Part shown: piece by piece, positions 23,256 to 34,163 of the stretch
How the letters are laid out: each line of letters starts with the position of its first letter
Position numbering within the stretch: position 1 is the stretch's first letter
Program-made: the position numbers and the translations under genes
DNA from: Bacillus sp. SD075
Lineage (GTDB): Bacteria; Bacillota; Bacilli; Bacillales; DSM-1321
Direction: 5' to 3'
Assembly (NCBI RefSeq): GCF_017355165.1
Contig: NZ_JADILK010000018.1
Location: 1-64,000 of the forward strand
Length of the DNA stretch: 64,000 bases
The notes under the pieces: generated by a model
The model's input: only the letters and a program-made list of their open reading frames with translations
What the model was told of the DNA's origin: nothing
The model's database searches: none

Positions 23256-23456
23256 TTATTTAATACCGTATTTTTTGTTGAAACGATCAACACGTCCGCC
23301 AGCTTCAGCGAATTTTTGACGACCAGTATAGAATGGATGGCACTCTGAACAAGTCTCAACTTTGATCTCTTCTTTAACTGAACCAGTTTCAAAAGTGTTT
23401 CCGCAAGAGCAAATTACTTTTGAAAGCTTATAATTTGGATGAATTCCAGTTTTCAT
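23256..23456 (-). CDS. rpmE: 50S ribosomal protein L31 (zinc-binding type)
   Basis: Ribosomal protein of 66 residues. The four cysteines of the zinc-binding L31 form are present: CSC at 16-18 and CSEC at 36-39. The C-terminus [18 protein letters not shown] matches Bacillus L31. Under zinc limitation this form is usually replaced by a cysteine-free paralogue encoded elsewhere. It is read from its own promoter with a leader of about 95 nt. Confidence 0.97.
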   Translation of the reverse strand: MKTGIHPNYKLSKVICSCGNTFETGSVKEEIKVETCSECHPFYTGRQKFAEAGGRVDRFNKKYGIK

Positions 23457-23557
23457 TCTTTTCAGCTCCTTATGCCCTGAATCATTCGAAACAGAGTTAT
23501 ATACTTCAAGTTGAGGGGAAAAACACCCTCACATTTATTGTAAAAACACATGAACTC

Positions 23558-23586
23558 ATTATAACAACTTAAGACTAGTTGTGCAA
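23558..23586 (-). promoter_or_regulatory. rpmE: sigma-A promoter of rpmE
   Basis: Minus strand -35 TTGCAC (23586-23581), 17 nt, -10 TATAAT (23563-23558) preceded by TGT (extended -10). The leader contains a TGAGGG/CCCTCA hairpin near 23512-23531. Confidence 0.8.
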
Positions 23587-23606
23587 CTGTTTGTTTCTTA
23601 CAGGGT

Positions 23607-24896
23607 TTAAGAACGTTTTACGCTCGCTGGCCCCTTTTTCATTTCTGACATCTCTTCATCCAGTTTACTGAAAAATTCTTCATTACCTTTTGTCTGTTTT
23701 AGACGGCGAAGGAATTTCTCCGAAAAATCAGGTGAATCTGACATTGTTTTCCTAATGGCCCATAGTTTATCCAAGCGATCTTTCGGAATTAACAATTCTT
23801 CTTTACGAGTGCCTGAGCGACGAATATCAATTGCCGGGAAGATGCGTCTTTCGGCAAGGGCACGATCTAAATGCAGCTCCATATTGCCCGTACCTTTAAA
23901 TTCTTCATAAATGACATCGTCCATTCTTGAACCCGTATCTACCAATGCTGTAGCAAGGATCGTCAGGCTGCCACCTTCCTCGATATTCCTAGCAGCGCCG
24001 AAAAAGCGTTTTGGACGGTGGAATGCAGCAGGGTCAATCCCCCCTGATAGTGTACGCCCGCTCGGCGGAATGACAAGGTTGTATGCACGGGCAAGTCGAG
24101 TGATGCTGTCCATTAAAATGATGACATCCCGTTTATGCTCCACAAGGCGCATGGCCCGTTCTAATACTAGCTCAGCAACCTTGATATGGTTTTCCGGCAC
24201 TTCATCGAAGGTTGAACTTACCACGTCTCCCGCAACGGAACGTTCAATGTCTGTCACTTCTTCCGGGCGTTCATCGATCAACAGCACAATCAATTCCGAT
24301 TCGGGATGGTTTGTGGTTATCGCATTGGCAATTTCTTTTATGAGCATCGTTTTACCGGCTTTTGGCGGTGCGACAATCAGACCACGCTGTCCAAAACCGA
24401 CCGGTGCCAGAACATCCATAATCCTGGTTGATAAGTTCTTCGGTGTGGTTTCCAGTTTAATTTGCCTGTTTGGGTACAGCGGCGTTAAGCCTGGAAAGTG
24501 GACACGCTCTTTAGCTGATTCCGGATTATCGCCATTGACCGCTTCAACATGCAGCAATCCATAATAGCGCTCGTTTTCTTTTGGAGGCCTTACCTTACCG
24601 GACACTTTATCTCCATTTCGCAAATCGAATCTGCGTATCTGTGAAGCAGAAATATAAATATCCTCCGAGCTTGGAGAATAATTAATTGGACGCAGGAAAC
24701 CGAAGCCCTCTGAAGGGATGATCTCTAAAACGCCCTCCATGAATAGGAGACCATCCTGCTCAGCTTGTGCTTTCAGGATAGCGAAAATAAGTTCCTTTTT
24801 TGAAAGTTTGCTGTAATAGGAAACTTTATATTCACGCGCGTGCTCATAGAGATCCTTTAGTTTCATGTTTTCTAAATTAGAAATAGTTAAATTCAT
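23607..24896 (-). CDS. rho: Transcription termination factor Rho
   Basis: Hexameric RNA helicase (429 aa). It has the N-terminal helical Rho_N domain ([18 protein letters not shown]), a cold-shock RNA-binding domain (about residues 53-125, [20 protein letters not shown]), and the ATPase domain with Walker [12 protein letters not shown], Walker [17 protein letters not shown] and the Q-loop [20 protein letters not shown]. It lacks the long insertion seen in actinobacterial Rho. GGTG is only a weak ribosome site. A leader of about 210 nt precedes it. Confidence 0.97.
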   Translation of the reverse strand: MNLTISNLENMKLKDLYEHAREYKVSYYSKLSKKELIFAILKAQAEQDGLLFMEGVLEIIPSEGFGFLRPINYSPSSEDIYISASQIRRFDLRNGDKVSGKVRPPKENERYYGLLHVEAVNGDNPESAKERVHFPGLTPLYPNRQIKLETTPKNLSTRIMDVLAPVGFGQRGLIVAPPKAGKTMLIKEIANAITTNHPESELIVLLIDERPEEVTDIERSVAGDVVSSTFDEVPENHIKVAELVLERAMRLVEHKRDVIILMDSITRLARAYNLVIPPSGRTLSGGIDPAAFHRPKRFFGAARNIEEGGSLTILATALVDTGSRMDDVIYEEFKGTGNMELHLDRALAERRIFPAIDIRRSGTRKEELLIPKDRLDKLWAIRKTMSDSPDFSEKFLRRLKQTKGNEEFFSKLDEEMSEMKKGPASVKRS

Positions 24897-25110
24897 TATG
24901 ACACCACACTTTTATTAATTAAACGTTTTCACCCATACTGAAAAAGAATTGGTTTGTTAGATGGAAGAAAAACCGCAATCCATGTACCCGACCAGAGTTT
25001 TCTTAGAAAGGATGATACATTTTCACATGTAAAGAAGAAAATTATTTGAAGGCTTCTTGAAGTTTGGAGTGAAAGGCAGATTTTAAATAATTAATAGTAG
25101 ACCAAGCTTT

Positions 25111-25139
25111 ATTTTACTTTTTTTATTTTAATTATTCAA
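25111..25139 (-). promoter_or_regulatory. rho: sigma-A promoter of rho
   Basis: Minus strand -35 TTGAAT (25139-25134), 17-nt A-rich spacer, -10 TAAAAT (25116-25111). With the glpX terminator it accounts for the 317-bp gap between glpX and rho. The remaining leader of about 210 nt shows no clear intrinsic terminator. Confidence 0.6.
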
Positions 25140-25149
25140 CTTAAATTTT

Positions 25150-25190
25150 TTAAAAGAGAAAGCGAGCGATGAAACCGCTCGCTTTTTAAA
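25150..25190 (-). terminator. Terminator of glpX
   Basis: Ten-base-pair stem AAAGCGAGCG / CGCTCGCTTT with a 7-nt loop, followed on the minus strand by CTCTTTT; flanking A/T could let it work both ways. Confidence 0.85.
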
Positions 25191-25213
25191 AGTGATTTTT
25201 CTAAAAAACGCAA

Positions 25214-26176
25214 TCAATCGATCAAACCATTCGGTTTAATTTTAAGACTGTGACGCCCATCAATGAATCGAACGGTACCAGATTTAGCACGCATGACAAC
25301 GGATTGTGTTTCGCCGTAATGCCCTTTAAATTGTACACCGCGTAAAAGTTCTCCATCCGTCACACCTGTTGCAGCAAAAATTGCGTCATCTCCGCGAACA
25401 AGATCTTCCATTCTAAGGACTTTTCCTAAATCAAGGCCCATTTTCCCACAGCGTTCCACTTCTTCATCACTATGAGGAACCAGCTTACCTTGAATTTCCC
25501 CTCCGAGGCATTTCAAGGCAACTGCTGCAATAACTCCCTCTGGAGCTCCTCCAGATCCGAATAAGATATCAACACCAGTAAGATCGAAAGCCGTATTTAT
25601 GGCTCCTGCTACGTCTCCATCGTTGATCAACTTGATACGCGCTCCCGCCTCACGAAGCTCATGAATGATCTTCGAATGACGATCGCGGTTCAATACTGTT
25701 GCAACCACGTCTTGGATATCTTTATTTTTTGCCTTGGCTACTGCTTTCAGGTTGTCCAACACGGAAGCATTGATATCAATCTGACCAACAGCCTCGGGTC
25801 CAACGGCTATTTTATCCATATACATATCCGGGGCATGAAGCAAGTTCCCTTTATCGGCAATCGCCAAGACCGCCAATGCATTCCAGCCACCAGATGCAAC
25901 GATGTTCGTACCTTCTAAAGGATCAACCGCAACATCCACTAGTGGCCCAAGACCTGTACCAAGTTTTTCGCCAATATAAAGCATTGGCGCTTCATCCATT
26001 TCCCCTTCACCGATTACAACCGTTCCTTGCATGGGAATAGTATTGAAAACATCCCGCATTGCAGTTGTCGCTGCATCATCTGCTTCGTCTTTCTTTCCTC
26101 TTCCCATCCAACGAGCTGAATTCAGTGCAGCCGCCTCTGTTACGCGGACAAGCTCCATCGATAAACTTCTTTCCAT
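25214..26176 (-). CDS. glpX: Class II fructose-1,6-bisphosphatase
   Basis: Gluconeogenic phosphatase converting fructose 1,6-bisphosphate to fructose 6-phosphate (320 aa; YwjI in B. subtilis). Metal and substrate motifs are [14 protein letters not shown] and [10 protein letters not shown], plus [15 protein letters not shown]. The N-terminus [18 protein letters not shown] is typical. A run of G forms the ribosome site before the ATG. It follows murA by 98 bp. Confidence 0.96.
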   Translation of the reverse strand: MERSLSMELVRVTEAAALNSARWMGRGKKDEADDAATTAMRDVFNTIPMQGTVVIGEGEMDEAPMLYIGEKLGTGLGPLVDVAVDPLEGTNIVASGGWNALAVLAIADKGNLLHAPDMYMDKIAVGPEAVGQIDINASVLDNLKAVAKAKNKDIQDVVATVLNRDRHSKIIHELREAGARIKLINDGDVAGAINTAFDLTGVDILFGSGGAPEGVIAAVALKCLGGEIQGKLVPHSDEEVERCGKMGLDLGKVLRMEDLVRGDDAIFAATGVTDGELLRGVQFKGHYGETQSVVMRAKSGTVRFIDGRHSLKIKPNGLID

Positions 26177-26274
26177 TTCCGGTTCCCCCCATGTACACTA
26201 GCATGATTTATTTATATATTAGTATAACACATTATATCATATATAGTAACACAATGAGGTAACAAGAAAAGGGA

Positions 26275-27558
26275 TCAGCTTTTAAGCTGCTCCACTTCTT
26301 CTTGGGTCATTTCTTCACGCCAAATCGTCGCTCCCAAACCTGAAAGCTTTTCAACAAGATGGCTATATCCGCGATCTATATGCTCAAGCCCGGTCACTTC
26401 TGTAATCCCTTCAGCCATTAAACCGGCAATTACCAGAGCTGCACCGGCGCGTAAATCACTAGCCTTCACTTTTGCCCCATGAAGTTGGACGGGACCATCG
26501 ATGATGCCTGCCCTGCCCTCGACTTTGATCTTCGCATTCATGCGTCGCAGTTCATCGATATGCTTAAACCGCGCCCCGTATATCGTATCGGTCACCATGC
26601 TAGAACCGCTAGCTTTTGTTAAAAGGGAAGTGAAAGGTTGCTGAAGATCTGTTGGGAATCCAGGGTAAACCAACGTCTTAATATCAACGGATTTATATTT
26701 TTCTCCCGGTGAGACAAATATCTGGTCATCACCCGCTTCAATATTAATCCCCATTTCCCTCAATTTAGCAGTCAATGACTCCAAATGCTGGGGAATGACA
26801 TTATCGATCAGTATCCCTTCACCGACAGCAGCAGCTAAAATCATGAAAGTACCGGCTTCAATCCGATCCGGTATGATCGTATGCTTGCACCCATGCAAGC
26901 TTTCCACACCATCAATACGAATGATATCCGTTCCAGCGCCCTTTATTTTCGCTCCCATATTGGTCAACAGTGTGGCAACATCGATGATTTCCGGTTCTTT
27001 CGCAGCATTTTCAATCACAGTGCGGCCTTTGGCCAAAACGGCGGCAAGCATGATGTTGATCGTTGCCCCCACACTTACGACATCCAAATATATGCGTGCT
27101 CCCCGTAGCTCGTCCGCCCTAAGGTAAATGGCTCCTTGTTCATTCGTCACTTGTGCGCCTAGTGCTTCGAAGCCCTTAATATGCTGATCTATCGGACGGG
27201 GTCCTAAATGGCAGCCTCCAGGCAAGCCGATCACTGCCTTTTTGAATTTACCAAGCATTGCCCCCATTAAATAATAAGAGGCACGTAACTTCTTGACCCT
27301 TCCATTGGGAAGAGGCATTGAAATCATCCTGCTAGGATTGACAGTCATTTCTCCTTCATCAAAGGATACCTCACCGCCAATTTCCTCCATTAACTCTTTC
27401 AGCATCTGTACATCCGAGATATCAGGCAGACCTTCAATCGTTACGGGAGAGTCCGCTAAAATTGTTGCCGGAATAAGGGCAACCGCACTATTTTTTGCTC
27501 CGCTGACACGAATGCTTCCCTTTAGAGGGTAGCCACCGGCAATTTTAAGTTTTTCCAT
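26275..27558 (-). CDS. murA: UDP-N-acetylglucosamine 1-carboxyvinyltransferase (MurA2/MurZ type)
   Basis: First committed step of peptidoglycan synthesis: transfers enolpyruvate from PEP to UDP-GlcNAc (427 aa). The PEP-binding catalytic Cys116 is in [29 protein letters not shown] and [15 protein letters not shown] are family motifs. The locus matches the second B. subtilis copy (murAB, between tal and glpX), so this is probably the MurZ paralogue, with another murA elsewhere. AAGGGAG lies 7 nt before the ATG. A possible extended -10 (TGGTAAAAT) is at 27610-27618. Confidence 0.95.
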   Translation of the reverse strand: MEKLKIAGGYPLKGSIRVSGAKNSAVALIPATILADSPVTIEGLPDISDVQMLKELMEEIGGEVSFDEGEMTVNPSRMISMPLPNGRVKKLRASYYLMGAMLGKFKKAVIGLPGGCHLGPRPIDQHIKGFEALGAQVTNEQGAIYLRADELRGARIYLDVVSVGATINIMLAAVLAKGRTVIENAAKEPEIIDVATLLTNMGAKIKGAGTDIIRIDGVESLHGCKHTIIPDRIEAGTFMILAAAVGEGILIDNVIPQHLESLTAKLREMGINIEAGDDQIFVSPGEKYKSVDIKTLVYPGFPTDLQQPFTSLLTKASGSSMVTDTIYGARFKHIDELRRMNAKIKVEGRAGIIDGPVQLHGAKVKASDLRAGAALVIAGLMAEGITEVTGLEHIDRGYSHLVEKLSGLGATIWREEMTQEEVEQLKS

Positions 27559-27767
27559 AATAAACTCCCTTCCACGCTAAGCACTTAGAAGCTACTTTAA
27601 AAAAGTAATATTTTACCACAAAGAAATTGCATAATCCGACAACATTTACTATCTAGTTCTTTAGTTTACACAAAAGTAGAAAAATCATGTAAAAAAAAGA
27701 TAAAAATTTCTAATTTATGTTAATTTTGTTAAAAAGGTGCAATCTATAGCGACTTAGCGGCAAGGCA

Positions 27768-28418
27768 TTATGCTTCAGTACGTGAATTCCAATCGTTCAA
27801 GAAAGCTTCAATCCCTTTATCCGTTAAGGGGTGGTGGAATAATTGGATTAATACTTTATAAGGGATCGTTGCAATGTGTGCCCCTTTAAGAGCCGCTTCT
27901 GTAATATGCATCGGATGGCGGATGGAAGCTGCAATGATCTCGGCGTTGATATCATGGATCGCAAATATGTCAGCAATATCCGAAATTAAATCCAAACCAT
28001 TTTGGCCGATATCATCCAGGCGTCCTAAAAATGGCGATACATAAGTTGCTCCTGCCCTAGCTGCCAATAAGGCTTGGTTGGCACTGAAAATAAGCGTGAC
28101 ATTTGTTTTGACACCTTGTTTTGTAAGTGCCGAAACAGCCTTCAAGCCGTCCGGAGTCATTGGCACTTTAATCGTGATATTAGGTGCAATCGCAACGAGT
28201 TCCTTGGCTTCAGCCATCATTCCTTCAAAATCAAGCGCAATGACTTCAGCAGAAACGGATTCCTTAACAAGGCTTGTGATTTCTTTTAGCCGGTCATGGA
28301 AAGAAACTCCCTTTTCTCTTGCAACAAGGGATGGGTTAGTCGTAACACCTGCTAAAACGCCAAGTTCGTGAGCTTGTTTGATTTCTTCCATGTTTGCTGT
28401 ATCTATAAAGAATTTCAT
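27768..28418 (-). CDS. tal: Transaldolase (YwjH, fructose-6-phosphate aldolase family)
   Basis: Small TalC-type class I aldolase-fold enzyme (216 aa) of the pentose phosphate pathway, moving a dihydroxyacetone unit between sugar phosphates. The Schiff-base lysine is Lys84 in [21 protein letters not shown] and GVTTNPSLV are at the N-terminus. The B. subtilis homologue has transaldolase rather than F6P aldolase activity. GGAGG lies 7 nt before the ATG. It follows fba and shares central carbon metabolism with it and glpX. Confidence 0.93.
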   Translation of the reverse strand: MKFFIDTANMEEIKQAHELGVLAGVTTNPSLVAREKGVSFHDRLKEITSLVKESVSAEVIALDFEGMMAEAKELVAIAPNITIKVPMTPDGLKAVSALTKQGVKTNVTLIFSANQALLAARAGATYVSPFLGRLDDIGQNGLDLISDIADIFAIHDINAEIIAASIRHPMHITEAALKGAHIATIPYKVLIQLFHHPLTDKGIEAFLNDWNSRTEA

Positions 28419-28509
28419 AAAATATCCTCCGTATGTAATCGATTTTTTATTTCTCTATATACTGAATTCTAATTGTTCGAAAAATAGAGCGCGGATTCAG
28501 CCCTGCATC

Positions 28510-28543
28510 TAAAAGAAACCATTGGGGGAACCCCCCCCAATGG
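28510..28543 (-). terminator. Terminator-like hairpin after fba
   Basis: Ten-base-pair stem CCATTGGGGG / CCCCCAATGG, then TTTCTTTT on the minus strand. The T-run is broken, so partial readthrough into the transaldolase gene is plausible. Confidence 0.75.
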
Positions 28544-28592
28544 AAATATCGCCTTTGTCATCAGGGGTGGAACCCTTATGTTACGTTTAAAA

Positions 28593-29450
28593 TTATGCTT
28601 TGCCGTTTGAACCGAATTCACGTATTTTGCCGATGACGGTTTCTTTAATGGCTTCACGGCCAGGAACCATGTATTTACGAGGATCGTACACTTCAGAATC
28701 GCTATTCAGAATTTCACGAACGGCTTGTGTGAACACGATTTGATTTTCCGTATTCACATTGATTTTTGATGTTCCAAGAGAAATCGCTTTTTGGATATCT
28801 TTCGTAGGGATGCCTGTACCGCCATGAAGAACAAGAGGCTTGTTCGTTAAATCCCGTACTTCTTCCATTTCTTTATAGCCTAGGTCAGGTTCACCTTTGT
28901 ATGGTCCGTGAACGGATCCCAAAGCTGGAGCAAAACAGTCGACATTCGTTTCTTTAACTAACTGTTCACATTCCTGAGGGTCTGCATATACGACTCCATC
29001 AGCGATTACATCATCTTCTTGTCCGCCAACCGTGCCCACTTCCGCTTCAACCGAAACATTCCGTGCGTGAGCGAATTCGACAACCTTCTTGGTTGTTTCG
29101 ATATTTTCTTCGATTGGATGATGTGAAGCATCGATCATTACTGAAGTGAATCCGGCTTCGATAGCTTCCTTACATTTATCAAAACTTGAACCATGGTCAA
29201 GGTGAATGGCCACAGGAACAGTGATTTTCATGTCTTCCAACAATCCTTGAACCATCATGACAGTCGTTTTAAAACCACCCATATGACGGGCAGCACCTTC
29301 GGAAACACCAAGGATGACTGGAGATTTTTCTTGTTCAGCAGCAGCTAGAATAGCTTGGGTCCATTCAAGGTTATTGATATTGAATTGACCTACTGCATAT
29401 TTTTCATCAAGGGCTTTATTCAGCATATCTTTCATAGAAACTAAAGGCAT
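28593..29450 (-). CDS. fba: Class II fructose-1,6-bisphosphate aldolase
   Basis: Zinc-dependent glycolytic aldolase (285 aa). Zinc ligands are in HLDHGSS (about residues 83-89) and PLVLHGGTG (about 208-216); [15 protein letters not shown] and [11 protein letters not shown] are family motifs. AGGAGG lies 7 nt before the ATG. A weak candidate promoter (-35 TTGCTG 29589-29584, 17 nt, -10 TATGCT 29566-29561) lies in the gap before spo0F. Confidence 0.96.
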   Translation of the reverse strand: MPLVSMKDMLNKALDEKYAVGQFNINNLEWTQAILAAAEQEKSPVILGVSEGAARHMGGFKTTVMMVQGLLEDMKITVPVAIHLDHGSSFDKCKEAIEAGFTSVMIDASHHPIEENIETTKKVVEFAHARNVSVEAEVGTVGGQEDDVIADGVVYADPQECEQLVKETNVDCFAPALGSVHGPYKGEPDLGYKEMEEVRDLTNKPLVLHGGTGIPTKDIQKAISLGTSKINVNTENQIVFTQAVREILNSDSEVYDPRKYMVPGREAIKETVIGKIREFGSNGKA

Positions 29451-29623
29451 TTGATTTCCTCCTACTAGTGGATGTTATAATTTTTAAAGTCATTTCTTTC
29501 TAGATATTCCCTAAAACCAACGTAGCATACGCTTATAAATCAGAATATCTCTCCTCTTTTAGCATATCAATACATCAAAAAAACAGCAACAATTACACTA
29601 TACCAAGCCTCAAATTTTATTCC

Positions 29624-29657
29624 AAAAAAACACGGCCCATCTAAAAAAAGATAGCCG
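29624..29657 (-). terminator. Terminator of spo0F
   Basis: CGGCTATCT pairs with AGATGGGCCG (one bulge, one G-U) and is followed by T7 on the minus strand, about 40 bp after the spo0F stop. Confidence 0.8.
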
Positions 29658-29697
29658 CGGCAATTTCTCCGTCAATAATATTAAATTTTCAAGACCG

Positions 29698-30069
29698 TCA
29701 ACTTGATTGAATCGGCAAGTATTCACGAACGGCTTTTCTAATATCATCAATATCAAACGGCTTTGCAAAATGTGTCATTGCCCCTAAATCCTTTGCTTCC
29801 TGAATCATATCAAGTTCACCATATGCCGTCATGATTATGACACGGATGTCCGGATCGACGACTTTCATCCTTTTCAAGATCTCAATTCCATCCATCCCCG
29901 GAATCTTCATATCCAGCAATACAAGATCAGGTGAATGATTATTTAGCACTTCCAAGGCTTGAATGCCATTAGCGGCTTGAAATGTTTCATACCCTTCTTT
30001 ATGTAAAACCTCGTTCAATAAAATACGAATCCCAAATTGATCATCAACAATCAATATTTTCCCTGACAT
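29698..30069 (-). CDS. spo0F: Sporulation phosphorelay response regulator Spo0F
   Basis: Single-domain receiver (123 aa) that accepts phosphate from sporulation kinases and passes it to Spo0B. Acidic pocket Asp9-Asp10, phosphorylation site Asp53 in [13 protein letters not shown], Thr81 in IIMTAYGE and Lys103 in HFAKPFD are all present. There is no output domain. GAGAGGTG lies 5 nt before the ATG. Read from a sigma-H promoter and divergent from ywjG. Confidence 0.97.
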   Translation of the reverse strand: MSGKILIVDDQFGIRILLNEVLHKEGYETFQAANGIQALEVLNNHSPDLVLLDMKIPGMDGIEILKRMKVVDPDIRVIIMTAYGELDMIQEAKDLGAMTHFAKPFDIDDIRKAVREYLPIQSS

Positions 30070-30207
30070 TTTATCACCTCTCCCCTTCCCGAACCATCAT
30101 TTAAATATATTAGCCTATTCGTCCATAGTACCCGAAAAGGGTAGTTACATAGATTGCGTTAAATTACTCCAACGCATTTATATTCCCATCATGGTTTCTA
30201 TGTTCAT

Positions 30208-30234
30208 ATTCGTTAATTGTAACAAAATTCCTGC
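30208..30234 (-). promoter_or_regulatory. spo0F: sigma-H promoter of spo0F
   Basis: Minus strand GCAGGAATT (30234-30226), 11 nt, AACGAAT (30214-30208). It fits the sigma-H consensus RnAGGAwWW-N11/12-RnnGAAT at every defined position. It lies in the 310-bp gap between spo0F and ywjG. The leader has a small TACCC/GGGTA hairpin at 30129-30145. No convincing Spo0A box was found. Confidence 0.8.
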
Positions 30235-30379
30235 TGTATGGCTAAAAGGAATTTTAATTTTTTTGTTTTTTCAACCGATTTAGTAAATTCAGCCCTTCCT
30301 TATCAAAAGCCCTGAAACCTGTCAATGCAAAGGAAAGTCCTTTATAATAAGTATATTATTTTTAAAGGAGTCCCTAATC

Positions 30380-30910
30380 ATGTTAAAAATTTTCTCGACA
30401 CAGATAAGCGGTTTATTTAAAAAAATGATTGAAAATGAAGTCTTTGAAATGGAAGATGCCGGACGCTTGCTGGCTCAGGCTGCAGTTGGGGATGGTTCCG
30501 TTTTCATCCATGGTTTTAGGGAAATGCAGGGCGTCACTGACGAGGCTTTGGATGGGGCAGAACTTTTTCCTAAGGCAAAAAGATATAAATCAGGAGAAAC
30601 TATTTCCAGGGAGGATCGATTTCTTCTATTCAGCCGCCATTCGGATGATTCGGAAGCAGTGTTGCTGGCAAGACAACTAAAGGAAAAAGATATCCCTTTT
30701 GTTGCGGTTTCTACATCCGTTTCTTCTGAAGAAGATTCACTTTTGGAGTTGGCTGACGTACATATTGATTTACGTATCCAACGGGGATTGATTCCCGATG
30801 AAACCGGAAATCGCTATGGGTTCCCTACCCTCATTGCCGCTCTTTTCGCTTATTACGGAATTAAATTCACTCTTGAAGAAATCATAAAAGAATATGAAGA
30901 TGAAGAATGA
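30380..30910 (+). CDS. ywjG: DUF2529 family protein (YwjG)
   Basis: Conserved Bacillaceae protein of unknown function (176 aa). An N-terminal helical part is followed by an alpha/beta region with SVFIHGFREMQ, FLLFSRHSDDSEAVLLARQL and IPFVAVSTSVSSEEDSLLELADVHIDL. This layout looks like a SIS-type sugar-phosphate-binding fold; that is inference. AAAGGAG lies 9 nt before the ATG, with a TATAAT at 30343-30348 and no good -35. It is convergent with pyrG. Confidence 0.88.
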   Translation: MLKIFSTQISGLFKKMIENEVFEMEDAGRLLAQAAVGDGSVFIHGFREMQGVTDEALDGAELFPKAKRYKSGETISREDRFLLFSRHSDDSEAVLLARQLKEKDIPFVAVSTSVSSEEDSLLELADVHIDLRIQRGLIPDETGNRYGFPTLIAALFAYYGIKFTLEEIIKEYEDEE

Positions 30911-30933
30911 TAAATTCATCTAAAGCTTAGAAG

Positions 30934-31047
30934 GTGCGAGACTCCTGCGGGGAAAGAGCGTTTAGGGGGAGGCCCCACAAGGGCGCAAGCCGAGGAGGCT
31001 CTCCATGGCCCCCCAAGGAAATCGATTCCTGAAATGGAAACTACGTC
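30934..31047 (+). repeat. GC-rich dispersed intergenic repeat (degenerate copy)
   Basis: About 114 bp, far more GC-rich than its surroundings, starting GCGAGACTCCTGCGGGG and containing GGCGCAAGCCGAGGAGGCT and a GGAAATCGATTCCTGAAATG-type end. The order of these blocks matches a small hairpin-forming repeat that I recall in many copies in intergenic DNA of several Bacillaceae. G-runs and C-runs (GGGGGAGGCC and GGCCCCCC) can fold on each other. It sits between ywjG and the pyrG terminator and encodes nothing. The family assignment is from memory. Confidence 0.6.
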
Positions 31048-31063
31048 CAAATTGTACAAGCCA

Positions 31064-31110
31064 TAAAAAAACTGTAGGCAAACTCGATTTTCATCGGGTT
31101 TGCCTACAGT
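31064..31110 (-). terminator. Terminator of pyrG
   Basis: Eighteen-pair stem ACTGTAGGCAAACCCGAT / ATCGAGTTTGCCTACAGT with a 4-nt loop and T6 on the minus strand. Confidence 0.95.
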
Positions 31111-31113
31111 CTG

Positions 31114-31138
31114 AAACAGCCCATGGGCTGTTTTTTTC
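31114..31138 (+). terminator. Plus-strand terminator facing pyrG
   Basis: AAACAGCCC / GGGCTGTTT palindrome followed by T7 on the plus strand. It would stop ywjG transcripts that pass the repeat, just before the pyrG 3' end. Confidence 0.75.
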
Positions 31139-31142
31139 TTTA

Positions 31143-32816
<1,674 letters not shown>

Positions 32817-33038
32817 TCAAATCTTCCGCCACATGAGCGGTTAAAAGCTAAAAACCGTAATCCCGTACAAACCATTAATCACTTAAAGGCCTTTAGTGAG
32901 AGTCATGCAGGATACATGAACAAGAATAAATTTCCTTAAATGACAGTAAACATAAATAGGTTCTCTATAGTTTTTACAATTCTACGAGAAATCATTTTTA
33001 AAAATAAAAAAATGATGTCATTTATTCATTCCATCATT

Positions 33039-33079
33039 AAAAACAAAAACGCCCCTCTTACAATAAAAGTAAGGGAGCG
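33039..33079 (-). promoter_or_regulatory. pyrG: pyrG attenuator (CTP-sensing, reiterative-G type)
   Basis: The leader forms a terminator CGCTCCCTTAC / GTAAGAGGGGCG followed by TTTTTGTTTTT. The 5' arm contains the pyrimidine run GCTCCCTT, which can pair with a poly-G tract. In B. subtilis, low CTP makes RNA polymerase stutter at a GGGC start and add extra G residues that form an antiterminator with this run. Here the transcript starts at GGGCTCC (33116), so all parts of that mechanism are visible. Confidence 0.85.
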
Positions 33080-33115
33080 ATATAATTTAATCATTGTGTC
33101 CTTTTTTAAGGAGCC

Positions 33116-33152
33116 CAAAAATGATTCTACAAATTTCGCCTCAAAAAGTCAA
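33116..33152 (-). promoter_or_regulatory. pyrG: sigma-A promoter of pyrG with GGGC start
   Basis: Minus strand -35 TTGACT (33152-33147), 17 nt, -10 TAGAAT (33129-33124), then CATTTTT and the start GGGCTCC with +1 at 33116. The -35 begins 10 bp after the rpoE stop. The leader to the ATG is about 366 nt: after the attenuator it holds a weak AATGATG/CATCATT hairpin with a T-run (33000-33038) and small hairpins near 32880-32898 and 32828-32842. Confidence 0.85.
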
Positions 33153-33162
33153 GGGCGATTAT

Positions 33163-33738
33163 TTATTTCTCATCCTCTTTATCCAAGTCTTCTTCGTCTT
33201 CATCCTCATCATCTTCCAGGACAAATGCATCATCTTCGATTATTTCTTCTTCCAGATCGTCGTCATCATCCACTTCATCATCCAAAAGCACTTCGTCTAT
33301 GACTGGAGTACCTAGAATATCATCCTCGTCATCATCTTCATCCTCGTCCAGATCATCGATATCTTCTTCAAAGTCAAGGTCTTCGTCTTCAAGTTCATCG
33401 AAATCGTCGATAACGACTGCGGCTTTTTTTGCTTTCTTTTTCTTTTTAGGTTTTACAACATGTACGACTTCTTCTTCGATTTGGTCAACCGGGTACCATG
33501 TTTTCAATCCCCAGCGGTTGTCCCCAAGTGATGTGAAGCGGCCATCCACATTTAAATCCGTATAGAATTGTGCAATTTTCTTTTCCACTTCCGCTTTAGA
33601 TAAATGGTGCAGCGAAGCTAATTCACTTATTAACTCTTTAAATGGGATCGGTTCATTTCTTTCCACTAACAAATCATAAGCCATCTCTATTAAGGACATT
33701 TCCAATAATTGCTCTTTTGAGTATTGTTTTAAACTCAA
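33163..33738 (-). CDS. rpoE: DNA-directed RNA polymerase delta subunit
   Basis: Gram-positive-specific RNA polymerase subunit (191 aa) that speeds recycling and affects promoter selection. The folded HARE-type N-terminal domain (about residues 1-90, with AQFYTDLNVDGRFTSLGDNRWGL) is followed by a Lys-rich patch (KPKKKKKAKKA) and a very acidic disordered tail of Asp and Glu. The frame reaches a GTG at 33747 next to the ribosome site; the TTG at 33738 (AAGGGA 10 nt upstream) gives MSLKQYSKEQL, aligning with the known Bacillus start. A TATAAT at 33859-33854 may be its -10. Confidence 0.95.
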   Translation of the reverse strand: MSLKQYSKEQLLEMSLIEMAYDLLVERNEPIPFKELISELASLHHLSKAEVEKKIAQFYTDLNVDGRFTSLGDNRWGLKTWYPVDQIEEEVVHVVKPKKKKKAKKAAVVIDDFDELEDEDLDFEEDIDDLDEDEDDDEDDILGTPVIDEVLLDDEVDDDDDLEEEIIEDDAFVLEDDEDEDEEDLDKEDEK

Positions 33739-33950
33739 ATTCCGCACTTCCCTTCTCTATTCAAACACTGAATTCCGTGTTTTTTCACATAAAAAAATAA
33801 TCTAAAACAGTAGTTCGATAAAATAACGACAATTCCTGCTAGACATATACTCCATTATAAACAATCTAAATGGGTTTATGCTAGTTCTATATGATACTTT
33901 CACAGATTTACCTTATTGTCTATCATTCACAGGAAACCCAAAGCTTAAAA

Positions 33951-34112
33951 TCATTCCTTTTTCTTTTTGGATTTCTGACGATAGGCTGCCGTAATAAAGA
34001 CAACAGTCAGGATAAAAAATGAAATGGCACCCAATTGATGCTCATACAGCTCAAATAAAAAAATGATGGCAAGAATGTAACCTATGATTAATCCAATCAA
34101 TTTCAGGTTCAT
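33951..34112 (-). CDS. Small two-helix membrane protein, unknown function
   Basis: A 53-codon gene with ATG at 34112 and TGA at 33953-33951. GGAG lies 8 nt upstream and a near-consensus promoter precedes it. The product has two hydrophobic helices (about residues 5-20 and 29-43, LIGLIIGYILAIIFLFEL and AISFFILTVVFITAAY) and a basic tail RQKSKKKKE. I do not recognise a family. It sits alone between icmF and rpoE with terminated neighbours. Its own promoter and ribosome site argue that it is a real gene. Confidence 0.7.
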   Translation of the reverse strand: MNLKLIGLIIGYILAIIFLFELYEHQLGAISFFILTVVFITAAYRQKSKKKKE

Positions 34113-34163
34113 TTTCTCAACTCCAATAGGGCTGATTCTTCATTTTTGCCCCTTTTCCAAATA

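Noticed and set aside
23911-24564. Plus-strand 217-codon ORF opposite rho
   Set aside because: Lies wholly inside rho, no ribosome site, no recognisable domain; chance open frame.
30070-30207. Spo0A box in the spo0F leader
   Set aside because: Only TGGACGAAT, which does not fit TGNCGAA; not enough to annotate.
33299-33565. Plus-strand Ser-rich ORF opposite rpoE
   Set aside because: Complement of the Asp/Glu repeat codons of the delta tail, not a gene.
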